Position numbers and translations under genes: made by a program. A DNA stretch of 64,000 nucleotides from Nocardioides terrigena (GTDB lineage Bacteria; Actinomycetota; Actinomycetes; Propionibacteriales; Nocardioidaceae), in NCBI RefSeq assembly GCF_003047265.1, contig NZ_PZYY01000003.1:186001-250000 (forward strand). Direction: 5' to 3'. Position 1 is the stretch's first letter, and every line of letters starts with the position of its first letter. Positions 8,639-17,616 of this stretch are shown piece by piece. The notes beneath the pieces were generated by a model. It was not told the origin of the DNA. It was given only the letters and a program-made list of their open reading frames with translations, and did no database searches.

Positions 8639-10177
8639 CGGACCGCAAACGTCGCCGGGAAGACCCGACCTCATGCTGCCCATCCACGCCGTGTCGGCGC
8701 GGGTGAGGCTCTCAGAGTGGATGCCTCCCGGCGGCGTCCGGTGGTCGGCGGTGACGCTCAATAGAGGCATGGGAATCCGTCAGCTGAAGCTCGAACTCCG
8801 GTCCCCAGAAGTGGCATGCGCGTCGCCGACCCCCGCTGCTCCGGACCCGCAGAAGGAGGCGCCGTTGTTCGCCGGCATCGACACCCACAAAGACACTCTC
8901 GCGGTCGCCGTCATCGACCCCAACGGCCGCCAGTTGGCCCACCGCGAGGTCCCCAACACCGAACCCGGATTCGGTGACCTGCTCCTCGACACCCATCAGG
9001 TGACCCGGGTCGGCATCGAGGGGTCCGGCAACTTCGGTCGCGCCATCGCCGTCCACCTGGCCATCGAATGGCAACCAGGACGGGACACGGTCGTCGTCGA
9101 GGTGCCGACGCTGATGACCTCACGCGAGCCACGGGCCCAGCCCGGCAAGGGCAAGACCGACCCCGTCGACGCGCTCGCGATCGCCAGGATCACCGCCCGC
9201 GAAACCCAGCTGCCCCCGGTCCGGCTCGCCATCGGTCCCGCCGCGGACCTGCGTGCCCTCCTGGACTACCGCGACGACCTGATCGCCGAACGCACCGCCC
9301 TGGTCAACCGGGTCCACGCCGACCTGACCGGCCTGGCACCCGGCTACCAGGCCCAAGTCACCAAACTCACCACCCGCACCCGAGTCCGCACCGTCCTGGC
9401 CCTGCTCGAGCCCGACCGCAGCGTCCGCGCCGACCTGTGCCGACGACGACTCGAACGGGTCACCGCGATCGACACCGAAGCAGCCGAACTCAAACGGCAG
9501 ATCGCCACCCTCGTCGAAGCCAGCGGCACCACCCTCACCGACGAGTACGGGATCGGCCCCCTCGTCGCGGCCCGGTTCCTCGCCGACGTCGTCGACGCAC
9601 GCCGCTACCCCAACCGGGACACCTTCGCGGCCAGCAACGGCACCGCTCCCCTACCCGCCTCCTCAGGAAGGACGGTCCGGCATCGGTTCAACCCCGGCGG
9701 CAACCGCCAGCTCAACCGCGCGCTGTACACGGTCGCGATCACCCAGATCCGCGCCGAGACGGAGGGCCGCGCCTACTACGACCGCAAACGAGCCGAGGGC
9801 AAGACCAGCCGCGAAGCGATCCGCTGCCTCAAACGCCGGCTCTCCGACGTCATCTACCGCACCATGCGCGCCGACGCCGAGAAGGCCTCCGCTGGCACCC
9901 AACCGGTCGCCTCACCACACGCCTCACCAGTGCACCGACCACGGTCAACCGTCGCCGGTGGACAGTCGTTGGCGGTGGGTGCGGACGACGCAAACGAGGC
10001 GCGACTAACGGCCTGAAGGCCAGCAGCACGGCAGAACTCTCAGCCTCGGGTCCTGCTCTTCGCTGAGGCGTTCGCACCGCACCCACCTGCCCGGCAGGCT
10101 ACTCCGGACCGCGGCCTGGAATCGACAGTGGACATAGAGGCCCACTCCGGCTCTGGTTAACCGTCCGTACGAAACTC
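8639..10177 (+). mobile_element. IS110-family element, copy 2, with direct-repeat flanks
   Basis: The transposase at 8769-10016 is enclosed by the 16-bp direct repeat CGTCCGTACGAAACTC at 8623-8638 and 10162-10177. The interval of 1539 bp is normal for an IS110 element. IS110 insertions are usually flanked by a short shared core rather than a long target duplication, so the ends given are provisional. Non-coding flanks of about 130 and 160 bp could hold the guide RNA. Confidence 0.55.
8769..10016 (+). CDS. IS110-family transposase, copy 2 (different subtype)
   Basis: A 415-aa DEDD recombinase distinct from copy 1. The ATG at 8769 (MGIRQLKLEL) is used; the upstream open frame is leader. Residues 34-47, LFAGIDTHKDTLAV, carry catalytic Asp38, followed by Glu in RVGIEGSGNFGR and Asp in KGKTDPVDALA. 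The C-terminal transposase_20 region contains YGIGPLVAARFLADV, and the Ser motif is FAASNGTAPLPASSGR. The gene is intact. A C-terminal tail rich in Pro, Ser and Ala extends beyond the usual end. Confidence 0.92.
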   Translation: MGIRQLKLELRSPEVACASPTPAAPDPQKEAPLFAGIDTHKDTLAVAVIDPNGRQLAHREVPNTEPGFGDLLLDTHQVTRVGIEGSGNFGRAIAVHLAIEWQPGRDTVVVEVPTLMTSREPRAQPGKGKTDPVDALAIARITARETQLPPVRLAIGPAADLRALLDYRDDLIAERTALVNRVHADLTGLAPGYQAQVTKLTTRTRVRTVLALLEPDRSVRADLCRRRLERVTAIDTEAAELKRQIATLVEASGTTLTDEYGIGPLVAARFLADVVDARRYPNRDTFAASNGTAPLPASSGRTVRHRFNPGGNRQLNRALYTVAITQIRAETEGRAYYDRKRAEGKTSREAIRCLKRRLSDVIYRTMRADAEKASAGTQPVASPHASPVHRPRSTVAGGQSLAVGADDANEARLTA

Positions 10178-10199
10178 TTCGGCGCCTGACTAGGGCTTC

Positions 10200-10595
10200 T
10201 CAGCGATAGAAACGCGACTTCGACGCGGGGCGCTGGACCAGAGCGTCGGCGAACTTGCCGACGGCATCCAGTACCGGCACCCACTTCGGGTCAGCCGCTA
10301 GGTCGCCCCTTCGAGCGAGCTGGGTCATCTCCTGAAGCACGCGTCTGCACGCCGTCGGGGAACCTGCTACTCGCGACACGCACTCCCCCAGGTCGTGCTC
10401 CCTCAACGTCTCGCGGACGAACTCGATCGCCAGCACTCCAGCAACCGCCGCTCGACGTTCTTCGTAGGCCGCTCTGCGGCACGCCTGCGAGCACCACTTC
10501 GGGGGTCTCCCCCGCCCGCCCTTCGGCAGCGGTGCTCCGCACCGCGGGCATGAACCCGCACGGACCGTTCGTACGTCGGGACGAATCTCAGCCAT
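10200..10595 (-). CDS. Zinc-finger hypothetical protein (131 aa)
   Basis: Starting at the ATG at 10595, the protein opens with a Cys4 zinc ribbon: CPRCGAPLPKGGRGRPPKWC, then SQACRRAAYEERRAA. This is the FCS/MYM-like finger seen in many short actinobacterial and phage proteins. A helical region of about 80 residues follows (VLQEMTQLARRGDLAADPKW). Binding of DNA or RNA is plausible but not shown. The reading frame continues upstream, but that extension is Arg/Pro-rich and non-conserved in character. It is isolated, between IS110 copy 2 and decayed DNA. Confidence 0.6.
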   Translation of the reverse strand: MAEIRPDVRTVRAGSCPRCGAPLPKGGRGRPPKWCSQACRRAAYEERRAAVAGVLAIEFVRETLREHDLGECVSRVAGSPTACRRVLQEMTQLARRGDLAADPKWVPVLDAVGKFADALVQRPASKSRFYR

Positions 10596-11218
10596 GACCT
10601 CACAGGCGCATTCCGTCCTGACGAATCGGACGGCCTCCGGCACAGGCGTAGGCGGCGGGCGGCGGGCGGCGGGCGGACGCACCTGACCGCACCGTGTTGG
10701 CGGGCCGGCCGGGATGCGGTCCACGCGCAGATCGCCGGGTGGACGGTGGGCGAAGAAGTCGATCGTTCAACCATGGTTGTGCCTTCCCGATGCCCGGAGT
10801 AGACCTAGTCCTGCTCACGGGGTGCCCGAAGGTGCTCGCTTACGCAGACGAGCGCCGGCGGGCAACCTGTGAGACCAGGACTTCGTCAGCGGTCTGAGGC
10901 CGGTCATCCTCCGACTCGGCCTGTTGGCATGAGGCCCGGGATGGCGCGCTCATCGCAAACTGAGACCGGCCGCCGCGGCACACACGGGGAATGCCCACGT
11001 CGAGGTGCGTCTCGCCAGGGCGGCCGCCAGGACACGTCAGCCCCTCACCAGGTGCCGTTCATGCGGACCTCGACGCCGGGGCGTTCGCCGGACGGGTGGA
11101 CGTAACGGGCCGGGTGGACGAATACCAGCCTCGAAGAACGACTGCGGTTGTGGCTAGTTGGTCTCCGGCGGCATGGCGACCCTGCGGTTCGCTGCCAGGC
11201 GGCGCCCGACGTCGGTTG
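10596..11218. other. Intergenic region with one motif copy
   Basis: No gene is supported. Positions 10962-10993 repeat, nearly exactly, a segment of about 30 bp at 6725-6755 (core GCCGCGGCACACACGGG), suggesting a shared but unidentified mobile remnant. Confidence 0.4.
10665..10683 (+). repeat. Island motif copy 1 (variant)
   Basis: GGCGGCGGGCGGACGCACC matches the island-wide motif at 17 of 19 positions against the copy at 25949. It ends a run of GGCGGGC tandem units, so it may partly reflect low complexity. Confidence 0.35.
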
Positions 11219-11524
11219 CTACATGCCGTGAAGGGAGACATAGACGCCGAGTCCCAGAATCGCCACGACCGGCAGCACAAGAGCGAGGACGCCGAGCACG
11301 ATGCCCAGCACGGCCGTCCTCCTGTTAGTCGCCGCGCCTGACTGCGCCTTGGAGTACCCGACAGAGCCCAATGCGATTGCCGCGAGCCCTGCCGCCGGGA
11401 AGAAGTAGGGCAGCCAGAACAACGTGAGTCCGCAGATGCCTGCTAGCAACCCTGCCCACCCGAAGCGGTTATCGGCCCCCGCGATTGGCGGGACCGGCGC
11501 CCTACTGGTCGGGATGTGTGTCAT
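11219..11524 (-). CDS. DUF4190-like small membrane protein
   Basis: A 101-aa protein with a Pro-rich cytoplasmic N-terminus followed by three hydrophobic segments: GWAGLLAGICGLTLFWLPYF, AAGLAAIALGSVGYSKAQ, then VLGIVLGVLALVLPVVAILG. The glycine-rich 'GLALGIIG'-type pattern between helices is characteristic of DUF4190 proteins, which are common in actinobacteria and of unknown function. The ATG at 11524 follows a weak AAAGG. It stands alone on the minus strand. Confidence 0.75.
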   Translation of the reverse strand: MTHIPTSRAPVPPIAGADNRFGWAGLLAGICGLTLFWLPYFFPAAGLAAIALGSVGYSKAQSGAATNRRTAVLGIVLGVLALVLPVVAILGLGVYVSLHGM

Positions 11525-12505
11525 GGGCTGCCTTTGTCGTCGGGGCGTTCAGCGCCACTGAGCGGCAGGGACCGGGCCGGCGGAGCGATCCCGGGGGGTG
11601 AGAGCTCTCGCCGGCCCGGTGCCGCGGTCGGGTTTATGCCCACGGCGCCCCCAATGCTCCCGTATGGGGTGGGGAGCGGGCCGTGCTCCCGGAGGAGCCA
11701 GGCAGAGCGTAGAGGTGCTCCGGCGACGGTGGGCCGGAACGCTGGAAGTGCTCGATCAGAACGGGCCGCCCGCCGGCGACCGTCTCGGGTCGGTCGCGGC
11801 GGGCGGTCCGATCTACCTGGCGTCCCCCCGGACCGCCTGGGCCCCCGTGGCTGCAAATTACGTTCGTGAGTGGCCATGCGGCAGACCCCATGTGGGCTAT
11901 GGACAGGCGGCCACGGTCGGCGTACAAGGCGTGCGCCGGAACGCCGCAGACCGCCCGCGGCACTGGAGACATACGTGGGCGGCCTGGGGCTGCGCCTGCC
12001 GCGAGACGTCGGGGGCCGCAGGCGGCGTCGGGCGCAACGTCCACGACGGTAGGGACTCACCGCTGCCGCTGGTATGACGAACCTGGGCTAGCGCCCCCAC
12101 TGCGTCACGGAGTCAGGGATCCGGGCGCGGGGCGTACGTGGCGGCCCTCAACTCTCCGCCGGCGCAAGCGTCGCGTGGTGCAGGCACTGGGCAAGCGTCG
12201 TCTCTGATTGCTCGTCGCAGGCTGCTCGAACAGCAGAGGACCCGGGAGTTGCCCAAACGACAGGGCCCTGGAATCACGACGGTGGTGACGGTGGCCGGAG
12301 CGGTCCAGTTGACGACGGAGGCAGCAGTGGACTCATCGACGGAGGCGCAGCAGACGGCAGCAGATTCATCCTGGGATCTGAGCTCGGACGTCATCTCCGA
12401 GCTGCCAGTTGACTTCAGATTCGGGTACTCGCCAGTGAACTCCCGTTGGACGGACACTCGCGGCTATGACGCGCTCCGGGAACACACGGAACGCGGCAGA
12501 TCACG
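11525..12505. other. Gene-poor stretch, nothing recognised
   Basis: About 1 kb with only Arg/Pro-rich shadow frames in all six readings. No repeat, RNA gene or clear remnant was found. Confidence 0.45.
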
Positions 12506-12634
12506 ATGATGCGGCTGGTGGGACGCCAGCCGGTTCAGCTCGTGCTGCCGTTCCCGTGGAGGCGATCAGGCATCACCGACCACGAGTGTGAGGCGCGAAT
12601 GACGTCGCTGTACGGCGGACGGGAGCGCGTCTGA
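12506..12634 (+). CDS. Possible 42-aa ORF
   Basis: From ATGATG at 12506 the frame gives MMRLVGRQPVQLVLPFPWRR, then SGITDHECEARMTSLYGGRERV. The aliphatic LVLPFPW stretch and balanced composition suggest it may be the end of an eroded gene or a small protein. No ribosome-binding site or family is evident. Confidence 0.22.
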   Translation: MMRLVGRQPVQLVLPFPWRRSGITDHECEARMTSLYGGRERV

Positions 12635-12659
12635 TGACGGATGGCGAATTACTACGTAC

Positions 12660-12689
12660 TTGCACTATTCTATTGCATCGTCGTATCAT
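12660..12689 (+). promoter_or_regulatory. Promoter for a leaderless MarR transcript
   Basis: TTGCAC (12660-12665) and TATCAT (12684-12689) are separated by 18 bp in an unusually AT-rich segment. A start site about 7 nt downstream of the -10 would fall on the GTG at 12696, giving a leaderless mRNA, which is common in actinobacteria. Confidence 0.5.
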
Positions 12690-12695
12690 CTTCGA

Positions 12696-13307
12696 GTGAC
12701 TCCAGCACCCGCCTCCGATGGCCCCATGTCCTTGCTCTTCGACGTCTGGCTCCTGAACGGCCTGACGTCGGGGCTGCTCGATGGGATCCTCGAGGACACC
12801 GACCTGAATGGCGACGACTACGGCATGTACTCGCTGCTGCGTCGCTTCGGACCGGCCACACCCACGCAGATCCGGCGCTGGACCGGGCAGCGGCCCACGA
12901 CCGTGTCCGCCCACCTCAAGCGGTTGCAGGCTCGGGGGCACATCGCTCGCTCGGCGAACCCGGCCGACGGTCGCTCGCACCGCGTCGGGCTCACCCCCGC
13001 CGGGGAGGCGGCCCACGACCGTGCTACCGAGCCGTTCCTCGCGGCCATGCACACCTTGCGGCCCAGGTTCGTCCCGGACACGATCCGCGAGCGCCTGGTG
13101 CTGCAGCACCTCGACAGCATCCTTCGGGAAAGCGCGGGGCTGGACCCGCGCCCCTACCGGGTCGCGCTGGAACAGGACTCGTCAGACCACGACCGCACTG
13201 ACACCTCGGTGCTGGCCTACACGGGCGCGCCGCTCAGCGCTGCCGAAGAGCAGCAGGTCCGCCTCTACATCGACTTCCTGCGCAGCCAGGAAGCGAACCG
13301 CGCCTGA
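12696..13307 (+). CDS. MarR-family transcriptional regulator
   Basis: A 203-aa winged-helix regulator. Residues from MYSLLRRFGPATPTQIRRWT through GQRPTTVSAHLKRLQARGHI form the helix-turn-helix, and the wing is NPADGRSHRVGLTPAG. GTG 12696 sits where a leaderless transcript would start; an internal ATG at 12726 is the alternative. It heads an apparent operon with a CPBP protease, a serine hydrolase and a class V aminotransferase (41-bp gap, then coupled starts), which it probably regulates. The C-terminal region is longer than in typical MarR proteins. Confidence 0.8.
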   Translation: MTPAPASDGPMSLLFDVWLLNGLTSGLLDGILEDTDLNGDDYGMYSLLRRFGPATPTQIRRWTGQRPTTVSAHLKRLQARGHIARSANPADGRSHRVGLTPAGEAAHDRATEPFLAAMHTLRPRFVPDTIRERLVLQHLDSILRESAGLDPRPYRVALEQDSSDHDRTDTSVLAYTGAPLSAAEEQQVRLYIDFLRSQEANRA

Positions 13308-13347
13308 CCGGATCTTCCGGCCGGCCGAAGCCCAAGAAGGCACCGCC

Positions 13348-14340
13348 ATGTACACCCTCGAGAAGCACGATCATCCACTCATCGACCCGCAAAATCTGCA
13401 CGTAGACCGGCCCCCGCGGCCCGCCCGGGTGCGGGACTGGACGACCCGCCACCCTGTCGCGGCGTTCATGATCGTCGCCTTCACCATTGGCTATCCGGTC
13501 ATGGCGCTCCCGGTCCTGGCCAGCCATGGCGTGATCCCGGGCGGCTGGATGCCTCAGGTCGCCGGCGTGGACACCGAGCGCACTGCCTCCGTGCTGCTGG
13601 TCTTCACCGCTCTCCTGCCCGCCGCACTGTGGGTCACCTGGGCCGTCGAAGGTCGTCCCGGCTTGGTCAGGTTGCGCCGGCGCATGTTCGCCTGGCGCAT
13701 CGGGGTCGGCTGGACCATCCTGGTCCTGGCCGCGCTTCCCACTCTCACCCTGCTGTTCGCCGTCTGCCTCGGTGACGACCTCCGAACCGTCGAGGCGGCT
13801 CCCCTGGTCGCCACTCAGGTGCTGGGGCTTCTGGTCAACCTCCTGCTGATCAACCTCTGGGAAGAGACCGCATGGTCAGGTGTGGTCCAGACCCGGCTCG
13901 AGCGCAGGTACGGCCTGGTCAAGGCCGCACTCCTGACAGCCGTGCCGTTCGCCCTGGTGCACCTGCCGCTCCACTTCATCGGCGACTTCTCCATCGCGTC
14001 CGTCGCCGGCGCACTCGTCACACTCCTGCTCGTCTGTGCGGTCGTCCGCCTCATGCTCGGCGTGTACCTGCGCGGCACCCGCGACAGCATCCTCGCCGTC
14101 GCCGTACTCCACAGCGTCTTCAACCGCAGCAACAACGACGAGGGCGTGATCGCGGCACTCGTCGAGGGCGATGGACGCAAGCTGGCGGGCCTCCTGGCGG
14201 TCATCGTGCTCACCGCCGCCGTAGCCGTAGCGACGCGACGACGCCTCGGCCCCGACTACCGGCAGCAGCTCGACACGGTCGAGACGGGCGCCACCCACAC
14301 CCCAGTCCTGCAGCACTCCCCCAGCAAGGCACTCTCATGA
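13348..14340 (+). CDS. CPBP-family intramembrane metalloprotease
   Basis: A 330-aa multi-pass membrane protein. The CPBP/Abi signature is present: Glu172-Glu173 in LINLWEETAWSGVVQTRLER, His205 and His209 in FALVHLPLHF, and a further His in AVLHSVFNRS. About eight hydrophobic segments are visible. Family members cleave or process membrane substrates, and some give bacteriocin self-immunity. An AAGAAGG precedes the ATG. The stop overlaps the next gene's start (ATGA), implying a functional unit with the serine hydrolase and aminotransferase. Confidence 0.85.
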   Translation: MYTLEKHDHPLIDPQNLHVDRPPRPARVRDWTTRHPVAAFMIVAFTIGYPVMALPVLASHGVIPGGWMPQVAGVDTERTASVLLVFTALLPAALWVTWAVEGRPGLVRLRRRMFAWRIGVGWTILVLAALPTLTLLFAVCLGDDLRTVEAAPLVATQVLGLLVNLLLINLWEETAWSGVVQTRLERRYGLVKAALLTAVPFALVHLPLHFIGDFSIASVAGALVTLLLVCAVVRLMLGVYLRGTRDSILAVAVLHSVFNRSNNDEGVIAALVEGDGRKLAGLLAVIVLTAAVAVATRRRLGPDYRQQLDTVETGATHTPVLQHSPSKALS

Positions 14341-15368
14341 ACACCACCAACGGCAACTCCACCAGCGGGCCCGGCACAGGCGCCGGCAACGACGACCGCG
14401 CGCGTGACCTCATGGAGGAGGTCGCCACCGCACACCGCATCCCCGGGATGACCGTCGCCGTCGCCACTCCCGACGCGCTCCTCTACGCCGGCGCCGTCGG
14501 GTACGCCGACCTCGCAGACCGCAGACCCGCATCCGTCGACGACCAGTACCCATGGTTCTCCATGACGAAGATCGCCACAGCCACCACGGCCATGCAGCTG
14601 CACCGGACCGGCGTCCTGGACCTCGACGCCCCCATCGGCAACTACCTCCCCGACTACCTGCCACACCCGAAGCACGGTCACCCGACGACACGCCACCTGC
14701 TCACCCACACCGCGGGACTCAGCAACCCGATTCCGGTGCGGTGGGTGCGGCTCGAACACGAACCTGCAGACGCCACGGCGATCAGCAGGATCATCGCCAA
14801 GCACGGAACCCCCGTGCGGGCCGTCGGCCACCAAGCGAGCTACTCCAACATCGGATACCTCCTGGCCGGCGAAGTCATCGCCGCCGCGAGCGGACACAGC
14901 GTCGAGGACAACGTCCGCCACCAAGTGCTCCAACCGCTCTCGATGACCACCACGAGCTACGACTTCCTGCCAGACACCCTGAGGTCCGTGGGCTACGTCC
15001 GCGTCCCGCCCCCCGTCGTACCCCTCTTACGGGCCGCTCTGCCGAGCGGGATCGTGGGACACAGGGTCGCTGGACACTCTGCACTCAATCCCTTCCTGAT
15101 CAACGGAGCAGCCTTCGGTGGCCTGGTCGGCACCGTGACCGACGCCGTGAGACTGGCCGCCGTCCACGCCAGCCGATCCCACGACCCCGAGCGCCTGCTC
15201 AGCCACGGCGACATCGACTCCATGCGCACCATCGCTTCTCCCGGGAAGCGGTTCGATCACGGCATCGGCTGGTTCCGCAGGCCGGCCGACGCCGGCCGAA
15301 CCCCCGGGTTCGTCGAGCACTACGGCACCGGCTGCGGCTACTGGAACGCGATGCGCATCTACCCCTAA
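14337..15368 (+). CDS. Serine hydrolase (beta-lactamase family), prematurely stopped
   Basis: A class C beta-lactamase/EstB-type hydrolase. SxxK is Ser75-Met-Thr-Lys78 and the YxN motif is Tyr169-Ser-Asn171; HYGTGCGY stands in for the third motif. The annotated frame ends at a TAA at 15366-15368 after MRIYP. The same frame then continues with RRLAMVAMTNTTYAW and LFTRLEEL to a TGA at 15453-15455, which overlaps the next ATG. Family members normally continue 'YPE.. MVAMTNTT', so a GAA-to-TAA change probably removed the last 29 or so residues. Whether the shortened enzyme is active is unknown. Confidence 0.82.
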   Translation: MNTTNGNSTSGPGTGAGNDDRARDLMEEVATAHRIPGMTVAVATPDALLYAGAVGYADLADRRPASVDDQYPWFSMTKIATATTAMQLHRTGVLDLDAPIGNYLPDYLPHPKHGHPTTRHLLTHTAGLSNPIPVRWVRLEHEPADATAISRIIAKHGTPVRAVGHQASYSNIGYLLAGEVIAAASGHSVEDNVRHQVLQPLSMTTTSYDFLPDTLRSVGYVRVPPPVVPLLRAALPSGIVGHRVAGHSALNPFLINGAAFGGLVGTVTDAVRLAAVHASRSHDPERLLSHGDIDSMRTIASPGKRFDHGIGWFRRPADAGRTPGFVEHYGTGCGYWNAMRIYP

Positions 15369-15451
15369 CGTCGCCTGGCGATGGTCGCCATGACCAACAC
15401 GACCTACGCGTGGGATGTCGACCGACTCTTCACCCGACTCGAGGAGCTGTC

Positions 15452-16663
15452 ATGACTGTGTCGACGCTCGACGTGGAGCGAGCCCGCCGTGAGACGCCGG
15501 GCACCCGGAACGTCGCTCACCTCAACAACGCCGGTGCCGCGCTCCCGCCCACCTGCGTGACCACCGCTGTCATCGACCACCTGCAGCGCGAGGCGGCGAT
15601 CGGCGGCTATGAGGCAGCGGCCGAGGCCCACGACCGCGTGGAGAACTCCTACCGGGCGATTGCCCGGCTGATCCGGTGCCAGACCGACGAGGTCGCGGTC
15701 ATCGAGAACGCGACCAGGGCCTGGGACATGGCGTTCTACGGACTTCGGTTCAGCCCGGGCGACCGCATCCTCACCGCTCGTGCGGAGTACTCCAGCAACG
15801 TCATCGCGTTCCTCCAGGTCGCGCGACGCACTGGAGCCGTCATCGAGATCGTCGATGACGACGAGACCGGACAGCTCTCCATCGATGACCTGCGGCGCCG
15901 CCTCGACACCGGAGACGGTCCGGTGAAGCTGGTGGCGATCACGCACGTGCCCACCCAGGGCGGGCTGGTCAACCCTGCCCGTGAGATCGGCGTCGCAACC
16001 CGCGAGGCAGGAGTTCCCTACCTGCTGGACGCCTGCCAGTCGGTGGGTCAGCTGCCGATCGACGTCACCGACATCGACTGCGACTTCCTCTCCGCGACGG
16101 GCCGCAAGTACCTGCGAGGCCCCCGCGGCACGGGATTCCTGTACGCCCGGCGGGCCATGATCGACCAACTCGAACCACCCTTCCTCGACCTGCACGCGGC
16201 CAGGTGGACGGCCCCGGACGCCTACGACATCCGTCCCGACGCCCGTCGCTTCGAGAACTGGGAGACCAACTACGCGGCGAAGATCGGACTGGGTGTCGCC
16301 GTCAACTACGCCCTGTCCTGGGGAATCGACGCCATCGCAGAACGGGTCACGGCACTGGCCGAACGCCTCCGGAACATGCTGCGCCAAGTCGACGGCGTCA
16401 CCGTCCACGACCAAGGACAAAGCCAGTGCGGCATCGTCACCTTCACCCTGGCCGGCGTGGACTCGCAAGACGTGCAGCGAAGACTGGCCGAGCAAGGCAT
16501 CAACGTGAGCGTCTCCCTCGTTGAATACGCCCGCCTAGACCTGTCGCACCGGCAGCTCCCCGACCTCGTCCGCGCTTCGGTCCACTACTACAACACCGAC
16601 GACGAGCTCGATCGACTTATCCAGGCCCTACCCAAGCCACGGCCCACCTACCCCACGCAGTGA
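15452..16663 (+). CDS. Class V aminotransferase / cysteine-desulfurase-like enzyme
   Basis: A 403-aa fold-type I PLP enzyme. Asp193 (LLDACQSVG) pairs with the pyridine nitrogen and Lys219 (SATGRKYLRGPRG) is the Schiff-base lysine. The start LNNAGAALPP is typical of the IscS/EgtE/isopenicillin-N-epimerase-like group. No conserved catalytic cysteine loop was recognised, so C-S lyase or transaminase activity is more likely than NifS-type desulfuration. A GGAG precedes the ATG, which overlaps the read-through stop of the serine hydrolase. It is the last gene of the MarR-led operon. Confidence 0.82.
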   Translation: MTVSTLDVERARRETPGTRNVAHLNNAGAALPPTCVTTAVIDHLQREAAIGGYEAAAEAHDRVENSYRAIARLIRCQTDEVAVIENATRAWDMAFYGLRFSPGDRILTARAEYSSNVIAFLQVARRTGAVIEIVDDDETGQLSIDDLRRRLDTGDGPVKLVAITHVPTQGGLVNPAREIGVATREAGVPYLLDACQSVGQLPIDVTDIDCDFLSATGRKYLRGPRGTGFLYARRAMIDQLEPPFLDLHAARWTAPDAYDIRPDARRFENWETNYAAKIGLGVAVNYALSWGIDAIAERVTALAERLRNMLRQVDGVTVHDQGQSQCGIVTFTLAGVDSQDVQRRLAEQGINVSVSLVEYARLDLSHRQLPDLVRASVHYYNTDDELDRLIQALPKPRPTYPTQ

Positions 16664-16761
16664 CCTCCGCGGCCATTCAGCAGCCAACGTCAATCTGAGA
16701 AGAGAGGCGCCGGGGTGCCTCATCGTCACGGCCCAGCCAGCTGGCATAGCGGCGGCTTGAA

Positions 16762-17616
16762 TCAGAGCAGGCTCGTGACCAGCTCCGTCACGAGGACGGG
16801 CTCTTCGTCGACTACGAGGTGCCCGGCGCCGGGGATCACCACCGGCTCCCGCCCGAGCTTGGATCGACATGACACACGGAGCTTGCTGACCGGAAAGAAC
16901 ACATTATGCTCGCCAACAGCGACCAGCACTTGGCGGCCCTTCCACCTGAGCAGGGTGTGGTCCGGGAGCGGTCCGGGAGCCCCAGTCGTGCGACAGCTTC
17001 GAGACACGAGGGTCATCCACTCGACCACGTCATCCTCAGCCGTGTGTGCGGGGCCTGACATGTACTCGAGCAACCGTCTCGCTCCGGCACTGTTGCGCCG
17101 GACGAGCCACGGCAAGGTCGCCCGCAGCATCTCGATGGACGCGCGCACCTCGCTCAGGCCCGCAGGCGCCAGCAGCATCAGGCCCTGCACACTGTCCGGC
17201 TCCGCCGACAGCGCCACCGCTGCACCGCGGGAGTGGCCGGCGAGCACGATGCTTCCGTGTTCGTGGCGCCCACTGACCCAAGCAATCAGATCCCTCAACC
17301 AAGCGGCATACCCGAGGAGTTCGGGATGCGGCCGCTCGGCCGCACTCAGGCCCGGTTGACCGGGCAGGTCTGCGGCATAGACGCGACAACTGGTGGCGAG
17401 CTGACTGAGTACCGTCGTGCTGGTCGCGGCGTTGAAGTTCGTACCGGGCAGATAGATGCAAATGCCGTCCCCCGCCCCGAGTGCGACAACATGAGTCTGC
17501 CCGTGGGAAGTGTCGACCTCGTGTGTTGAGTGCGGAAACTCCCACCTCGCCAGGCCAGCGGAGCACCAGTCACGCACCCGCTCGGCGCCGGCGGCCGAGC
17601 GGTACGCACTAGACAT
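16762..17616 (-). CDS. Alpha/beta-hydrolase
   Basis: A 284-aa alpha/beta-hydrolase with nucleophile Ser129 in LAGHSRGAAVAL, the oxyanion-region strand ICIYLPGTNF, and catalytic His in IPGAGHLVVDEEP. The ATG at 17616 is chosen over the longer frame. The substrate is unknown. It is monocistronic on the minus strand; its 3' end nearly meets the operon from 12.7 kb. A weak match to the island motif (16746-16765) touches its stop codon. Confidence 0.78.
   Translation of the reverse strand: MSSAYRSAAGAERVRDWCSAGLARWEFPHSTHEVDTSHGQTHVVALGAGDGICIYLPGTNFNAATSTTVLSQLATSCRVYAADLPGQPGLSAAERPHPELLGYAAWLRDLIAWVSGRHEHGSIVLAGHSRGAAVALSAEPDSVQGLMLLAPAGLSEVRASIEMLRATLPWLVRRNSAGARRLLEYMSGPAHTAEDDVVEWMTLVSRSCRTTGAPGPLPDHTLLRWKGRQVLVAVGEHNVFFPVSKLRVSCRSKLGREPVVIPGAGHLVVDEEPVLVTELVTSLL

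Noticed and set aside
16746..16765. Further copy of the island motif (ATAGCGGCGGCTTGAATCAG)
   Set aside because: The match is too weak and overlaps the hydrolase stop codon; it was not counted.
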